Origin: Pseudomonas sp. R5(2019)
GTDB lineage: Bacteria; Pseudomonadota; Gammaproteobacteria; Pseudomonadales; Pseudomonadaceae
Reading direction: 5' to 3'
Assembly (NCBI RefSeq): GCF_009905435.1
Contig: NZ_JAAAMT010000055.1
Location: 1-32,958, forward strand
Length of the DNA: 32,958 nucleotides
The position numbers and the translations under genes were made by a program. The notes below the pieces were generated by a model. That model searched no databases and had not been told where the DNA came from. It worked only from the letters and a program-made list of their open reading frames with translations. How positions within the stretch are numbered: the stretch's first letter is position 1; every line of letters starts with the position of its first letter. Shown one piece after another: positions 24,758 through 32,839 of this stretch.

Positions 24758-26293
24758 TTATTGGGCTGGAGCTGCAAGATGAAACGGCTGCTCGTTGAAG
24801 TAACGCACCAGCGCCTGGGGATCGGCGAACGGCGTGGCCAGCGCCACGTAGGTGTCCGGCCTGAGCAAGTACATCCCATCGCGGGCGATGCCGGCTTCGT
24901 TATGCGCGGCCGTCCATTCAAACACGTCCAGCGGCAATCCGTGTTCGGCGCACCAGGCCACCAGCTCGGCACTGGCCTGGCCATACACCTGTACGTGCCA
25001 GCAGAGCGCGACGAGGTTGCGGTAGTTGTCGCCCGCGGGGCTGACCACCCAGGGCAGGCGGTCTCCGCCATGCACCTGGCCTGCATGACCCGCACTCAGT
25101 GGCATGCCGCGGTAGTTGAGGGTGATCTGGGAAATCGTGCGGAACAGAAACTCACGTGTCGCGGCCAGGCCGAACACCTTGGGAATGACCAGTGGTGCGA
25201 TTCGAGTGCGCACCAGATTGGCCACCGGCCCGTCGGCGGTGATGAAGGCGAACACACGGTCGGTGGTGGCGACCAGTTGCCGGGCAAATTCGATACGCTC
25301 GGCTTCATAGCTGTCCAGCAGCCGGTCCTGGGCCTCATCCTTCAACACCGCTGCGAGTTTCCAGGCCAGATTGATCGCATCGCCAATACCGGTGTTCATG
25401 CCCTGGCCACCGGCCGGGCTGTGGACGTGAGCGGCGTCGCCGAGCAGAAACGCCCGGCCCTGACGAAACTGCGCGCTGACCCGGTGGTGCACGCGGTAGG
25501 CGGAGAACCAGTTGACCTTGTGAATCTGCACCTGCATATGCTCGATGGCCCGGCTGCTGACATCCTCGAAGGTCAGCGTCTCGATGCGATCAGCCCGTTC
25601 GTCGTGCACCGTGCCGATCAGCCGGGCGCGACCCGTTCCAGCCAACGGGAACACGGCCAGAAAGTCGGCTTCATCCAGATCAGCGTGCAGCTCGCCGTTG
25701 AGCGCCGGGCCCGAGGCATCCACGTCCGCGACATAAAACACCTGCCGGTAGGTGCCGCCGGAAAATTCGCTGCCCAAGGTCTTGCGCACCGTCGAGCGCG
25801 CACCATCGCAGCCGGCCAGATAATCGGCCTGGCAGGTTTCCTCTTGTTGATAGGGGCCCAACAGGTTGGCGCTGATCATATGACCATGGTCGACAAAATC
25901 GACCAGCTCGGTTTGCCGCTCGACGGTCACGCCAAAGGTCGCCAGGCGCTCGATCAGCAGCTGCTCGTGTTGGTCCTGCGGGAAGATGTGCAGAAACGGG
26001 TAGGGGGTCAGGTCCTTGCCGATGGCATCCAGTGGCAGCCTTGCGGCGTGCTTGCCCTTGACCCACAGATTGGCCGCTGGAACCTGATGGCCCTGCGCGG
26101 TAACCGCCTCGCTCAAATCAAGCTGGCGATACAACTCCAGGGTCCGGGCCTGCACCGCCAGCGCCCTTGAAGTCGTGCCGGGGGCTGCGGTCTTGTCGAG
26201 AATGCGGACCTTGATGCCCAGCTTGCTGAGCCAAAGTGCCAGGACCAGCCCCGTAGGGCCGGCACCGATGATCAGTACGTCGCAGTGCTTCAT
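24758..26293 (-). CDS. FAD-dependent monooxygenase (aromatic hydroxylase family)
   Basis: A 511-residue class A flavoprotein hydroxylase. The N-terminus has the FAD dinucleotide fold VLIIGAGPTGLVLALWLSK. The middle has the DG motif CDGARSTVRK. The GD motif LLGDAAHVHSPAGGQGMNTG contacts the FAD ribityl chain. The C-terminal part (about 400-511) is the thioredoxin-like domain of phenol-hydroxylase-type members, which ends with VALATPFADPQALVRYF. Such enzymes use NAD(P)H and oxygen to hydroxylate phenols or other aromatics. The substrate cannot be read. It is between the toxin-like gene (downstream) and the aminotransferase (upstream), with 98 bp to the latter's end. The ribosome site is weak. 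Confidence 0.9.
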   Translation of the reverse strand: MKHCDVLIIGAGPTGLVLALWLSKLGIKVRILDKTAAPGTTSRALAVQARTLELYRQLDLSEAVTAQGHQVPAANLWVKGKHAARLPLDAIGKDLTPYPFLHIFPQDQHEQLLIERLATFGVTVERQTELVDFVDHGHMISANLLGPYQQEETCQADYLAGCDGARSTVRKTLGSEFSGGTYRQVFYVADVDASGPALNGELHADLDEADFLAVFPLAGTGRARLIGTVHDERADRIETLTFEDVSSRAIEHMQVQIHKVNWFSAYRVHHRVSAQFRQGRAFLLGDAAHVHSPAGGQGMNTGIGDAINLAWKLAAVLKDEAQDRLLDSYEAERIEFARQLVATTDRVFAFITADGPVANLVRTRIAPLVIPKVFGLAATREFLFRTISQITLNYRGMPLSAGHAGQVHGGDRLPWVVSPAGDNYRNLVALCWHVQVYGQASAELVAWCAEHGLPLDVFEWTAAHNEAGIARDGMYLLRPDTYVALATPFADPQALVRYFNEQPFHLAAPAQ

Positions 26294-26391
26294 GGGGCCG
26301 TGCCTTCATGTGCCGGGCTGCGTGCTGGCAGTCGATCCATCCAGCCTAGATCAGATCCTGCCCGCTTGCAGGGCGCACGGCCCGGTGGTCA

Positions 26392-27642
26392 TCAGCCCAG
26401 GCGCGCCAGGCAGTCCTGGAGAATGTCCAGGCCTTCGTTGAGCACCTCGGCTTCGATGGTCAACGGCGGCAACAGCCGAATGATGTTGCGCGACTTGCCG
26501 CTGGGCATCAGCAACAGGCCGGCGTTGCGGGCGCTTTGCAGCAGTTCGGCCAGCTGCCGTGTGGCGGGAGTGCCGTCGGGGTTGACCAGGCTGATACCGC
26601 GCATGGCGCCGACACCGGTCAAGGGCCCGAGCAGCGGTGACAGGCCTTTGTCCTGCCATTGCTGGTAGCGCTCAAGCAGTGTGCTTTCCAGTAGTTCGCC
26701 CCAGGCCGAGAGGTTGGCATCGGTCATTTCATCGAGGGTGGCCAGCGCCGCCGCACAGGCAATCGGGTTGCCGGAGTAGGTGCCACCCAGGCCGCCCTTG
26801 GGCAGGGTGTCGAGCAGCGCCTTGCGCCCCACCACCGCACCCAGCGGCACACCGCCCGCGATGCTCTTGCCGAGCAGCAACAGGTCCGGTTCTATCCCCA
26901 GGCGCGAGAAGGCAAAGCGTTGCCCGGTGCGACCAAAGCCAGACTGGATTTCATCGATGATCAGCAGGATGCCGTGCTGGTCGCAGAATTCGCGCAGCTT
27001 CTGGGCGAAACCGCGGTCCAGCGTCAGGAAGCCGCCTTCGCCCTGTACCGGTTCGAGGATAAAGCAGGCGACTTCGTTGACGTCGATTTCGACACTGAAC
27101 AGCCGGTCCATCGCCTTGAGCGCCTCGTCCACGGTGACGCCGGTGTCTTTGCTCGGGTAGGGCAGGTGGTACACCGGGCCCGGCAGTACGCCCACGCCTT
27201 GCTTGTAGGGGGCGACCTTGCCGTTGAGGTTGAGGGTGGCCAGGGTGCGGCCATGGAAGCCGCCATCAAAGGCAATCACGGCGGTACGCCGGGTGACACC
27301 GCGGGCCACTTTCAGGGCGTTTTCAGCGGCTTCCGCGCCGCTGTTGGTCAGCATGCCGCTCAGCGGATAGCTGACCGGCACAAACGCCGCCAGACGCTCC
27401 ATGAACTGCACGTAGGGTTCATGCGGCGCGGCGTTGTAGGCGTAGTGGGTCAGTTTGCCGGCCTGCTGCTGGATGGCGGCCACGATCCGCGGGTTGCAAT
27501 GGCCCAGGTTCAGCACGCCGATGCCGCCGACAAAGTCGATGTAACGCTTGCCGGAGGTGTCCCAGACTTCAGCGTTTTTCCCATGATCCAGCAGAAGGGG
27601 ATGAACAACGGAAATTGAAGTACTGATGGTATCGACGCTCAT
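26392..27642 (-). CDS. Class III aminotransferase, probably 2-aminoadipate aminotransferase (AmaC-like)
   Basis: A 416-residue PLP enzyme, fold type I. The class III signatures are clear: MLTNSGAEAAENALKVARG, DGGFHGRTLATL, FILEPVQGEGGF, LLIIDEIQSGFGRTG, the Schiff-base lysine in LLLLGKSIAGGVPLGAVVG and GGTYSGNPIACAAAL. The sequence is very like P. putida PP_4108, the 2-aminoadipate aminotransferase of lysine degradation (from memory). GABA or 5-aminovalerate aminotransferase are the alternatives. The frame is open to 27735, but the ATG at 27642 agrees with family length. It lies in tandem with the lysR gene and near amaB, which makes the substrate of this enzyme. That context supports the aminoadipate call. 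Confidence 0.85.
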   Translation of the reverse strand: MSVDTISTSISVVHPLLLDHGKNAEVWDTSGKRYIDFVGGIGVLNLGHCNPRIVAAIQQQAGKLTHYAYNAAPHEPYVQFMERLAAFVPVSYPLSGMLTNSGAEAAENALKVARGVTRRTAVIAFDGGFHGRTLATLNLNGKVAPYKQGVGVLPGPVYHLPYPSKDTGVTVDEALKAMDRLFSVEIDVNEVACFILEPVQGEGGFLTLDRGFAQKLREFCDQHGILLIIDEIQSGFGRTGQRFAFSRLGIEPDLLLLGKSIAGGVPLGAVVGRKALLDTLPKGGLGGTYSGNPIACAAALATLDEMTDANLSAWGELLESTLLERYQQWQDKGLSPLLGPLTGVGAMRGISLVNPDGTPATRQLAELLQSARNAGLLLMPSGKSRNIIRLLPPLTIEAEVLNEGLDILQDCLARLG

Positions 27643-27812
27643 GCTCGCTAAAACTCCAGTTTTGATACGGGTCGCTGAAGTGGGAAGAAAGTTGACAACT
27701 CGATCACTCGCGAAGTGTTCGAAAGTCCCACTCAAGCGGCAGTCAAGGTAACAATGTGACCGTATCTAAACGATTAAGCCGTGCCTGTCGCAAGCGAAAT
27801 AAACTCGCTGAG

Positions 27813-27833
27813 TCATTCCAAAATTTATGGATG
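27813..27833 (-). promoter_or_regulatory. Possible second LysR site upstream of the aminotransferase
   Basis: TCATTC-N11-GGATG is about 170 bp before the aminotransferase start and next to the lysR stop codon. Its left half equals that of the lysR-amaB site (28775-28793). The right half matches only partly, so the resemblance may be accidental. Confidence 0.25.
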
Positions 27834-27841
27834 TGAGGGGC

Positions 27842-28744
27842 TTATTCGAGCGCGCTGTCGTGCACGCGGGCCAGGATCCAGTCGATAAACGCCTTGACCT
27901 TCGGCACCTCGGCGGCGTGCTCGGCGTGAGCGATGAAGTGCGAGCCTTCGCTGCGCAGCGGGTGGTTGCAGGGGATCACCAGCTTGCCTTCGGCCAGCTC
28001 TTCCTTGACCAGGTAGCGCGGAATCAGCGCCACCCCGCAGCCCGACTGGGCCGCGCGAATACACATGTAGAAGGTGTCGAAGCGTGGGCCATGGTAGCTG
28101 TTGTGCGAATGCAGGTCCTGGTCCAGAAACCACTCGTGCCAGGCTTCGGGCCGCGAGGTGCATTGCAACAGCACGTGCCGCGTCAGTGCCTGGGCGTCGT
28201 CGCCGTCGGCCTTTTTCACGTAGCCCGGTGCGCACACCGGCACCACTTCTTCACGAAACAGTTCGATGCAGCGCGCACCGGGCCAGGTGCCCTGGCCAAA
28301 AAAGAAAGCGATGTCGGCCTTGCCCTGGAGCAGGTCGAAGGGCTCCAGCTCGTTCACCACGTCCAGGTGGATATTCGGGAACTGCTTGCCGAAACCCTTG
28401 AGATTGGGCACCAGCCAACGGTCGCCAAAGGTCGGCTGGGTGGCCACCTTGAGCACTTCTGTCTCGCCGCCGTAGCTGAGAATGTAGCGGCTGGACATAT
28501 CGACCTGGGTGAGGATCTTGTTCACTTCGGCCAGGTACAGGGAGCCGGCAGGGGTCAAGTGCAAGCGGCGACGGATCCGTTCGAACAAGTTGTGACACAA
28601 CATTTCTTCGAGCTGTGCCACCTGTTTGCTCACCGCGCTCTGAGTCAGGTGCAGCTCTTGTGCGGCCCGGGTAAAGCTCAGGTGCCGGGCCGCAGCTTCG
28701 AAGCACTGCAGCGCCGTCATGGAGGGCATCAAGCGTTTGGACAT
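27842..28744 (-). CDS. LysR family regulator (GcvA-like), probable regulator of amaB
   Basis: A 300-residue LysR-type regulator. Residues 1-65 hold the helix-turn-helix (TALQCFEAAARHLSFTRAAQ, LHLTQSAVSKQVAQLEE), followed by the linker and a substrate-binding domain with KVATQPTFGDRWLVPNL, a GcvA-like trait, and GCGVALIPRYLV. It faces amaB with 145 bp between the starts and therefore probably controls amaB and itself. The P. putida amaB gene also has a LysR gene next to it. The inducer may be pipecolate, aminoadipate or piperideine-6-carboxylate (inference). The aminotransferase follows in the same direction about 200 bp downstream. Confidence 0.9.
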   Translation of the reverse strand: MSKRLMPSMTALQCFEAAARHLSFTRAAQELHLTQSAVSKQVAQLEEMLCHNLFERIRRRLHLTPAGSLYLAEVNKILTQVDMSSRYILSYGGETEVLKVATQPTFGDRWLVPNLKGFGKQFPNIHLDVVNELEPFDLLQGKADIAFFFGQGTWPGARCIELFREEVVPVCAPGYVKKADGDDAQALTRHVLLQCTSRPEAWHEWFLDQDLHSHNSYHGPRFDTFYMCIRAAQSGCGVALIPRYLVKEELAEGKLVIPCNHPLRSEGSHFIAHAEHAAEVPKVKAFIDWILARVHDSALE

Positions 28745-28774
28745 CGCGGTTTACCTGTCAAAAAGGGCGTAAAG

Positions 28775-28793
28775 TCATTCTTTTTTGGAATGA
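28775..28793. promoter_or_regulatory. LysR-type binding site (T-N11-A)
   Basis: TCATTC (28775-28780), seven bases, GAATGA (28788-28793): a perfect 6-bp palindrome whose inner part TTC-N7-GAA fits the T-N11-A rule for LysR-type regulators. It lies 31 bases before the lysR start and 97 before amaB, the position expected for an autorepression and activation site. Confidence 0.6.
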
Positions 28794-28889
28794 TGTGGTG
28801 CGTAAAGGTCGTTTGTTGAATCGGCCGCGCAAGATTAATACTGATCCGCATCAATGATTTCAACCTGTATCGGCTGTAGGAGAACAACA

Positions 28890-30380
28890 ATGGTTGCCGC
28901 ATTACTTGAATGTCTGGGTGTATCCACCGAACACTTTACCGAAGGTCAACATTCGGTCTTTACGCCCATCGATGGCAGCCAGATCGGTTCGGTCAAACTG
29001 GAAAACAAAGCGCAGGTCCTGGCCCGTATCGAACAGGCCGACAAGGCCTTCCAGGCCTGGCGTGTGGTACCGGCGCCGCGCCGCGGTGAACTGGTTCGCC
29101 TGTTCGGCGAAGTGCTGCGCGAATACAAGGCCCAACTGGGTGAGTTGGTGTCCATCGAAGCCGGCAAGATCACTCAGGAAGGCCTGGGTGAAGTGCAGGA
29201 AATGATCGACATCTGCGACTTCGCCGTCGGCCTGTCGCGCCAGCTCTACGGCCTGACCATCGCCTCCGAGCGCCCGGGCCACCACATGCGTGAAACCTGG
29301 CAACCGCTGGGTGTGGTCGGGGTCATCAGTGCGTTCAACTTCCCGGTCGCGGTCTGGGCCTGGAACACGACCCTGGCGCTGGTGTGTGGCAACGCCGTGC
29401 TGTGGAAGCCGTCCGAGAAAACCCCATTGACCGCACTGGCGTGCCAGGCATTGTTCGAAAAAGCCCTGGCGCGTTTCGGCCAGGCGCCAGAGGGGCTGGC
29501 GCAATTGATCATTGGCGACCGTGAAGCCGGCGAAGTGCTGGTCGACGACCCGCGCGTGCCGCTGATCAGCGCCACCGGCAGCACCCGCATGGGCCGCGAA
29601 GTCGGGCCACGAGTGGCCGCCCGTTTCGGTCGCAGCATCCTGGAGTTGGGTGGCAACAATGCCATGATCCTGGCCCCGAGCGCCGACCTGGACCTGGCCG
29701 TGCGCGGCATTCTGTTCAGCGCCGTCGGTACCGCCGGCCAGCGTTGCACCACGCTGCGTCGCCTGATCGTGCACCGTTCGGTCCAGGCCGAAGTGGTCGC
29801 CAGGGTCAAGGCTGCCTATGCCAAGGTACGTATCGGCGACCCGCGCCAGGACAACCTGGTCGGCCCGCTGATCGACCAGCAGGCCTATGCCGCCATGCAA
29901 AATGCCCTGACCCAGGCCCGCGACGAAGGCGGTCAGGTGTTCGGCGGCGAGCGCCAGTTGCAGGCGCAATTCCCGAACGCGTACTACGTAAGCCCAGCGA
30001 TTGTCGAGATGCCTGGCCAGAGCGACGTGGTGCGCCATGAAACCTTCGCCCCGATTCTCTATGTGATCGGCTACGACAGCTTCGACGAAGCGCTGCGCCT
30101 GAACAACGAAGTGCCGCAAGGCCTGAGTTCCTGCATCTTCACCACCGACTTGCGCGAGGCGGAGATGTTCCAGAGTGCCGCTGGCAGTGACTGTGGTATC
30201 GCCAACGTCAACATCGGCACCAGCGGCGCGGAAATCGGCGGTGCGTTCGGTGGCGAGAAGGAAACCGGCGGTGGCCGTGAGTCCGGCTCCGATTCCTGGA
30301 AAGCCTACATGCGCCGTCAGACCAACACCGTCAACTTCTCCCGCGAACTGCCATTGGCCCAGGGCATCGTTTTCGACTGA
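28890..30380 (+). CDS. amaB: L-piperidine-6-carboxylate/aminoadipate semialdehyde dehydrogenase
   Basis: A 496-residue NAD-dependent aldehyde dehydrogenase of the ALDH7 (antiquitin) type. It oxidises piperideine-6-carboxylate/2-aminoadipate semialdehyde to 2-aminoadipate in lysine (pipecolate) catabolism. Key parts: GVVGVISAFNFPVAVWAWNT with the catalytic Asn, KPSEKTPLTALA, ATGSTRMGREVG, ELGGNNAMIL with the general-base Glu, and GTAGQRCTTLRRLIVH with the nucleophilic Cys. The GxxGQRCTTLRR block and the end GGGRESGSDSWKAYMRRQ are diagnostic of this subfamily. The ATG at 28890 has GGAG 8 bases upstream. An upstream ATG at 28854 in the same frame has no such site. The next gene, a permease, starts 136 bp later. 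Confidence 0.93.
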   Translation: MVAALLECLGVSTEHFTEGQHSVFTPIDGSQIGSVKLENKAQVLARIEQADKAFQAWRVVPAPRRGELVRLFGEVLREYKAQLGELVSIEAGKITQEGLGEVQEMIDICDFAVGLSRQLYGLTIASERPGHHMRETWQPLGVVGVISAFNFPVAVWAWNTTLALVCGNAVLWKPSEKTPLTALACQALFEKALARFGQAPEGLAQLIIGDREAGEVLVDDPRVPLISATGSTRMGREVGPRVAARFGRSILELGGNNAMILAPSADLDLAVRGILFSAVGTAGQRCTTLRRLIVHRSVQAEVVARVKAAYAKVRIGDPRQDNLVGPLIDQQAYAAMQNALTQARDEGGQVFGGERQLQAQFPNAYYVSPAIVEMPGQSDVVRHETFAPILYVIGYDSFDEALRLNNEVPQGLSSCIFTTDLREAEMFQSAAGSDCGIANVNIGTSGAEIGGAFGGEKETGGGRESGSDSWKAYMRRQTNTVNFSRELPLAQGIVFD

Positions 30381-30516
30381 TTCACCCGCCGCCGGCCTGA
30401 CCCGCCGGCGGCACCCGCGACAACAGCCTCAAAACAATAAGACATTAATAATTTAGCAATCATCAAAGGCCTCGGTGCATGCCTGGGCCCGAGCTGATCT
30501 GCTTTAGAGGTGACAC

Positions 30517-31917
30517 ATGGCTTCATCCAGCAACGCTGCACCGCGTGCGCTCAAACACGGTCTGAGCTCGCGTCAGGTTTCGATGATTTCCATTGCCGGG
30601 ATTATCGGCGCAGGCTTGTTCATTGGCTCGTCCAATGCCATCGCCACCGCCGGCCCGGCCATTCTCATTTCCTATATTCTCACCGGCACCCTGGTCCTGC
30701 TGGTAATGCGCATGCTGGGGGAAATGGCGATTGCCCAGCCCGACAGCGGTTCGTTCTCCACCTATGCCAGCCGTGCCATCGGCCCTTGGGCCGGCTTCAC
30801 CATCGGCTGGCTGTACTGGTGGTTCTGGGTGCTGATCATTCCGGTCGAAGCGATTGCCGGTGCCGATATCCTTCACGCCTGGTTCCCTGCGGTACCGTCC
30901 TGGTTGTTTGCCTTTGTGATCATGATCACCCTGTCGGCCACCAACCTTGCCAGCGTGAAAAATTTCGGTGAGTTCGAGTACTGGTTCGCGCTGGTCAAGA
31001 TCGTCGCGATCCTGGCGTTTATCGCCGTGTGTACACTGGCGGTGCTGGGCGTGTTCCCATTGGCGCCCGAGGTGTCCGGCGTGCAACACCTGATGCAGCA
31101 TGGCGGCTTCATGCCCAACGGGTTTGGTGCGGTGCTGGGTGGCGTGCTGGTGACGATCTTCTCGTTCTTCGGTGCGGAAATTGTCACGATCGCGGCCGAC
31201 GAAACCGAAAATCCGAAAGAGAAAATCCGCAAGGCCACTAACCTTGTGGTCTATCGCATCGCGATTTTCTATGTGTTCTCGATCTTCTTTATCGTCTCCC
31301 TGGTGGCCTGGAACGACCCACGCCTGACCGAAGTGGGCTCGTTCCAGCGGGTGCTGGAAATCCTCAACGTCCCGGGTGCCAAGTTGATAGTTGACCTGGT
31401 GGTGTTCGTGGCGGTAACCAGCTGCATGAACTCCGGTCTCTACACCGCCTCAAGGATGCTCTACTCGCTGGCCAGCCGCAATGAGGCACCGGCCAAGGTG
31501 CGTTATCTGTCGCGCAATGGGGTACCTCGTGTGGCGGTGATTCTGTCGACCCTGGCAGGCTTTGCCGGTTGCCTGATCAACTATGTGTTCCCGGGCAAGG
31601 TGTTTGGCTTTTTGCTCTCGACCACGGGCGCAATCGCACTGCTGGTGTATCTGGTGATTGCGGTATCGCAGCTGCGCATGCGCAAGATCCTGGAGAACGA
31701 GGGCCACCCGATTGCGTTCAAGATGTGGCTGTTCCCGTGGCTGACCTGGTTCGTGATCGGCGTGATCGCGATGGTGCTGGGCTACATGCTGATCAGCCCG
31801 GCGTATCGCTACGAGACGCTGATGACAGTGGCGGTGACCGGTACCATCCTGATCATTGCGCTGGTGCGCAAGCGCGGTGAGAACGAGGTGCTGTTGGGCG
31901 TCAAAGCCACTTCCTGA
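30517..31917 (+). CDS. Amino-acid permease, APC superfamily (GabP-like)
   Basis: A 466-residue inner-membrane importer with about twelve hydrophobic segments. The amino-acid-permease signature opens the protein: LKHGLSSRQVSMISIAGIIG, AGLFIGSSNAI. It continues with GEMAIAQPDSGSFSTYASRA and the conserved loop AADETENPKEKIRKATN. The resemblance is to GabP-type (AAT family) transporters. Given amaB immediately upstream and an AmaC-like enzyme nearby, uptake of lysine, pipecolate or aminoadipate is a reasonable guess, but GABA is possible. The ribosome site is AGAGG about 6 bases before the ATG. A perfect palindrome (31932-31999) follows the TGA and would also end the opposing gene's message. Confidence 0.9.
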   Translation: MASSSNAAPRALKHGLSSRQVSMISIAGIIGAGLFIGSSNAIATAGPAILISYILTGTLVLLVMRMLGEMAIAQPDSGSFSTYASRAIGPWAGFTIGWLYWWFWVLIIPVEAIAGADILHAWFPAVPSWLFAFVIMITLSATNLASVKNFGEFEYWFALVKIVAILAFIAVCTLAVLGVFPLAPEVSGVQHLMQHGGFMPNGFGAVLGGVLVTIFSFFGAEIVTIAADETENPKEKIRKATNLVVYRIAIFYVFSIFFIVSLVAWNDPRLTEVGSFQRVLEILNVPGAKLIVDLVVFVAVTSCMNSGLYTASRMLYSLASRNEAPAKVRYLSRNGVPRVAVILSTLAGFAGCLINYVFPGKVFGFLLSTTGAIALLVYLVIAVSQLRMRKILENEGHPIAFKMWLFPWLTWFVIGVIAMVLGYMLISPAYRYETLMTVAVTGTILIIALVRKRGENEVLLGVKATS

Positions 31918-31931
31918 TAGGGGCGGCCCTG

Positions 31932-31999
31932 TGTAGGAGCACGGCTTGCCGGCGATGGCGATCTTTCGGCCACCATCGCCGGCAAGCCGTGCTCCTACA
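31932..31999. repeat. Perfect 27-bp inverted repeat (REP-like hairpin)
   Basis: TGTAGGAGCACGGCTTGCCG opens the left arm (31932-31958). The right arm (31973-31999) is its perfect complement, with a 14-base loop. It lies between two convergent genes and includes the TAG stop codon of the minus-strand gene (31995-31997). It could act as a bidirectional terminator or an mRNA-end stabiliser. Confidence 0.85.
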
Positions 32000-32579
32000 G
32001 GCGTTTTGCCGCAATAGCGGCCGCCACCTTGCGTTGGATCTCATACCCCGGCGCCTCCACGGCTTCGTAATCGCGGGTATACCGCGCCGCAAATTCCGCT
32101 ACCCCCCACTCCTGGTACTGCTGCACATGCTTGAGCTCGTGGGCCCAAAGGGCAACGTTGGTCAGGGCATCCTGCGGGTCGCGGAAGACAATCACATCGA
32201 TCATCGTCACGGCATTGGTGTCAGGGTTTTGCATCACGGCACTGGCGGCGCTGAGCTCGTCGAGGGTACCCAGCGAGTACTGCGCGGCATCCAGCACGCT
32301 GGCCGGGTAAAAGTCGAGCAAACGCTCTCGAATCGGCTCGGGTATGGCCACCGTTCCCTGGGCGACGGCGTTGTTGCGTGAGGCGACAATCCAGTTCTCC
32401 AGTGCCGAGGCGGCCATGCGCGTGATGTCCTGCTGGGCGCGCACCGGGTCGGGCAAACAGAAGCAGTTGGTGAAGCAGATTTCGTATTGGCCTTCAGGGC
32501 AGGCTGCCACGGCGGGTGTGGCCGGGCCCAGCAACAAGGCGGCCAGAGGCAGGGAATAAAGGATTCGAAGGGGGGGCAT
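31995..32579 (-). CDS. Secreted HExxH protein (DUF4157-like)
   Basis: A 194-residue exported protein from the ATG at 32579, with a signal peptide (RILYSLPLAALLLGPATPAVA). The mature part begins ACPEGQYEICFTNCFCLPDP, with four cysteines in a short span that could form two disulfides. A putative metal motif HELKH occurs in LWAHELKHVQQYQEWGVAEF, as in DUF4157-type zincin-like domains. The last 40 residues are helical. The function is unknown; it may be a periplasmic peptidase-like or scaffold protein. The frame is open up to 32651, but only the ATG at 32579 gives a proper signal peptide. The stop codon lies inside a palindromic repeat. Confidence 0.8.
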   Translation of the reverse strand: MPPLRILYSLPLAALLLGPATPAVAACPEGQYEICFTNCFCLPDPVRAQQDITRMAASALENWIVASRNNAVAQGTVAIPEPIRERLLDFYPASVLDAAQYSLGTLDELSAASAVMQNPDTNAVTMIDVIVFRDPQDALTNVALWAHELKHVQQYQEWGVAEFAARYTRDYEAVEAPGYEIQRKVAAAIAAKRL

Positions 32580-32671
32580 CAGGCAATCTCGAAGGGCAGG
32601 CTCGTACGGTTGTTTGGCAGCGGTTGACAAAGACTTGGCGTTATCAGGCAAGACCGCGCCATATTCTACAG

Positions 32672-32772
32672 CCTATCCTGTAATCGTCGGCCCTTGCAGC
32701 GGGCCGGTACTTCTCGTTTCAACTGGAAGAGATGCTTGTTGCCGCCGGGTTGGTCTCCGGCGGCTTTTTTTT
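32672..32772 (+). ncRNA. Candidate small RNA or leader RNA
   Basis: On the plus strand a hairpin CGGCCC-N7-GGGCCG (32688-32706) is followed by an unpaired stretch and by a strong terminator (32741-32772), with no gene of normal size. A 15-codon frame ATG...TGA (32732-32779, MLVAAGLVSGGFFLL) with GGAAG 2-3 bases before the ATG overlaps the terminator, so a transcription-attenuation leader is an alternative. No convincing -35/-10 pair was found, and the 5' end is an estimate. Confidence 0.4.
32741..32772 (+). terminator. Strong intrinsic terminator
   Basis: GCCGCCGG, 8-base loop, CCGGCGGC, then eight T residues. This is a textbook rho-independent terminator on the plus strand, the clearest one in the window. 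Confidence 0.85.
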
Positions 32773-32839
32773 GCTTTGATGCCGCCGATCTTCCCTATGC
32801 CTCAATGCCAGTCAGTTAAGGAATAACGACGCAAACCCT

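Noticed and set aside
24737..26170. 477-codon plus-strand frame opposite the monooxygenase
   Set aside because: The minus strand has FAD motifs and normal codon pattern; the plus frame has no domain.
28902..30119. 405-codon minus-strand frame opposite amaB
   Set aside because: Antisense of a clear ALDH; low-complexity His/Gln/Gly composition.
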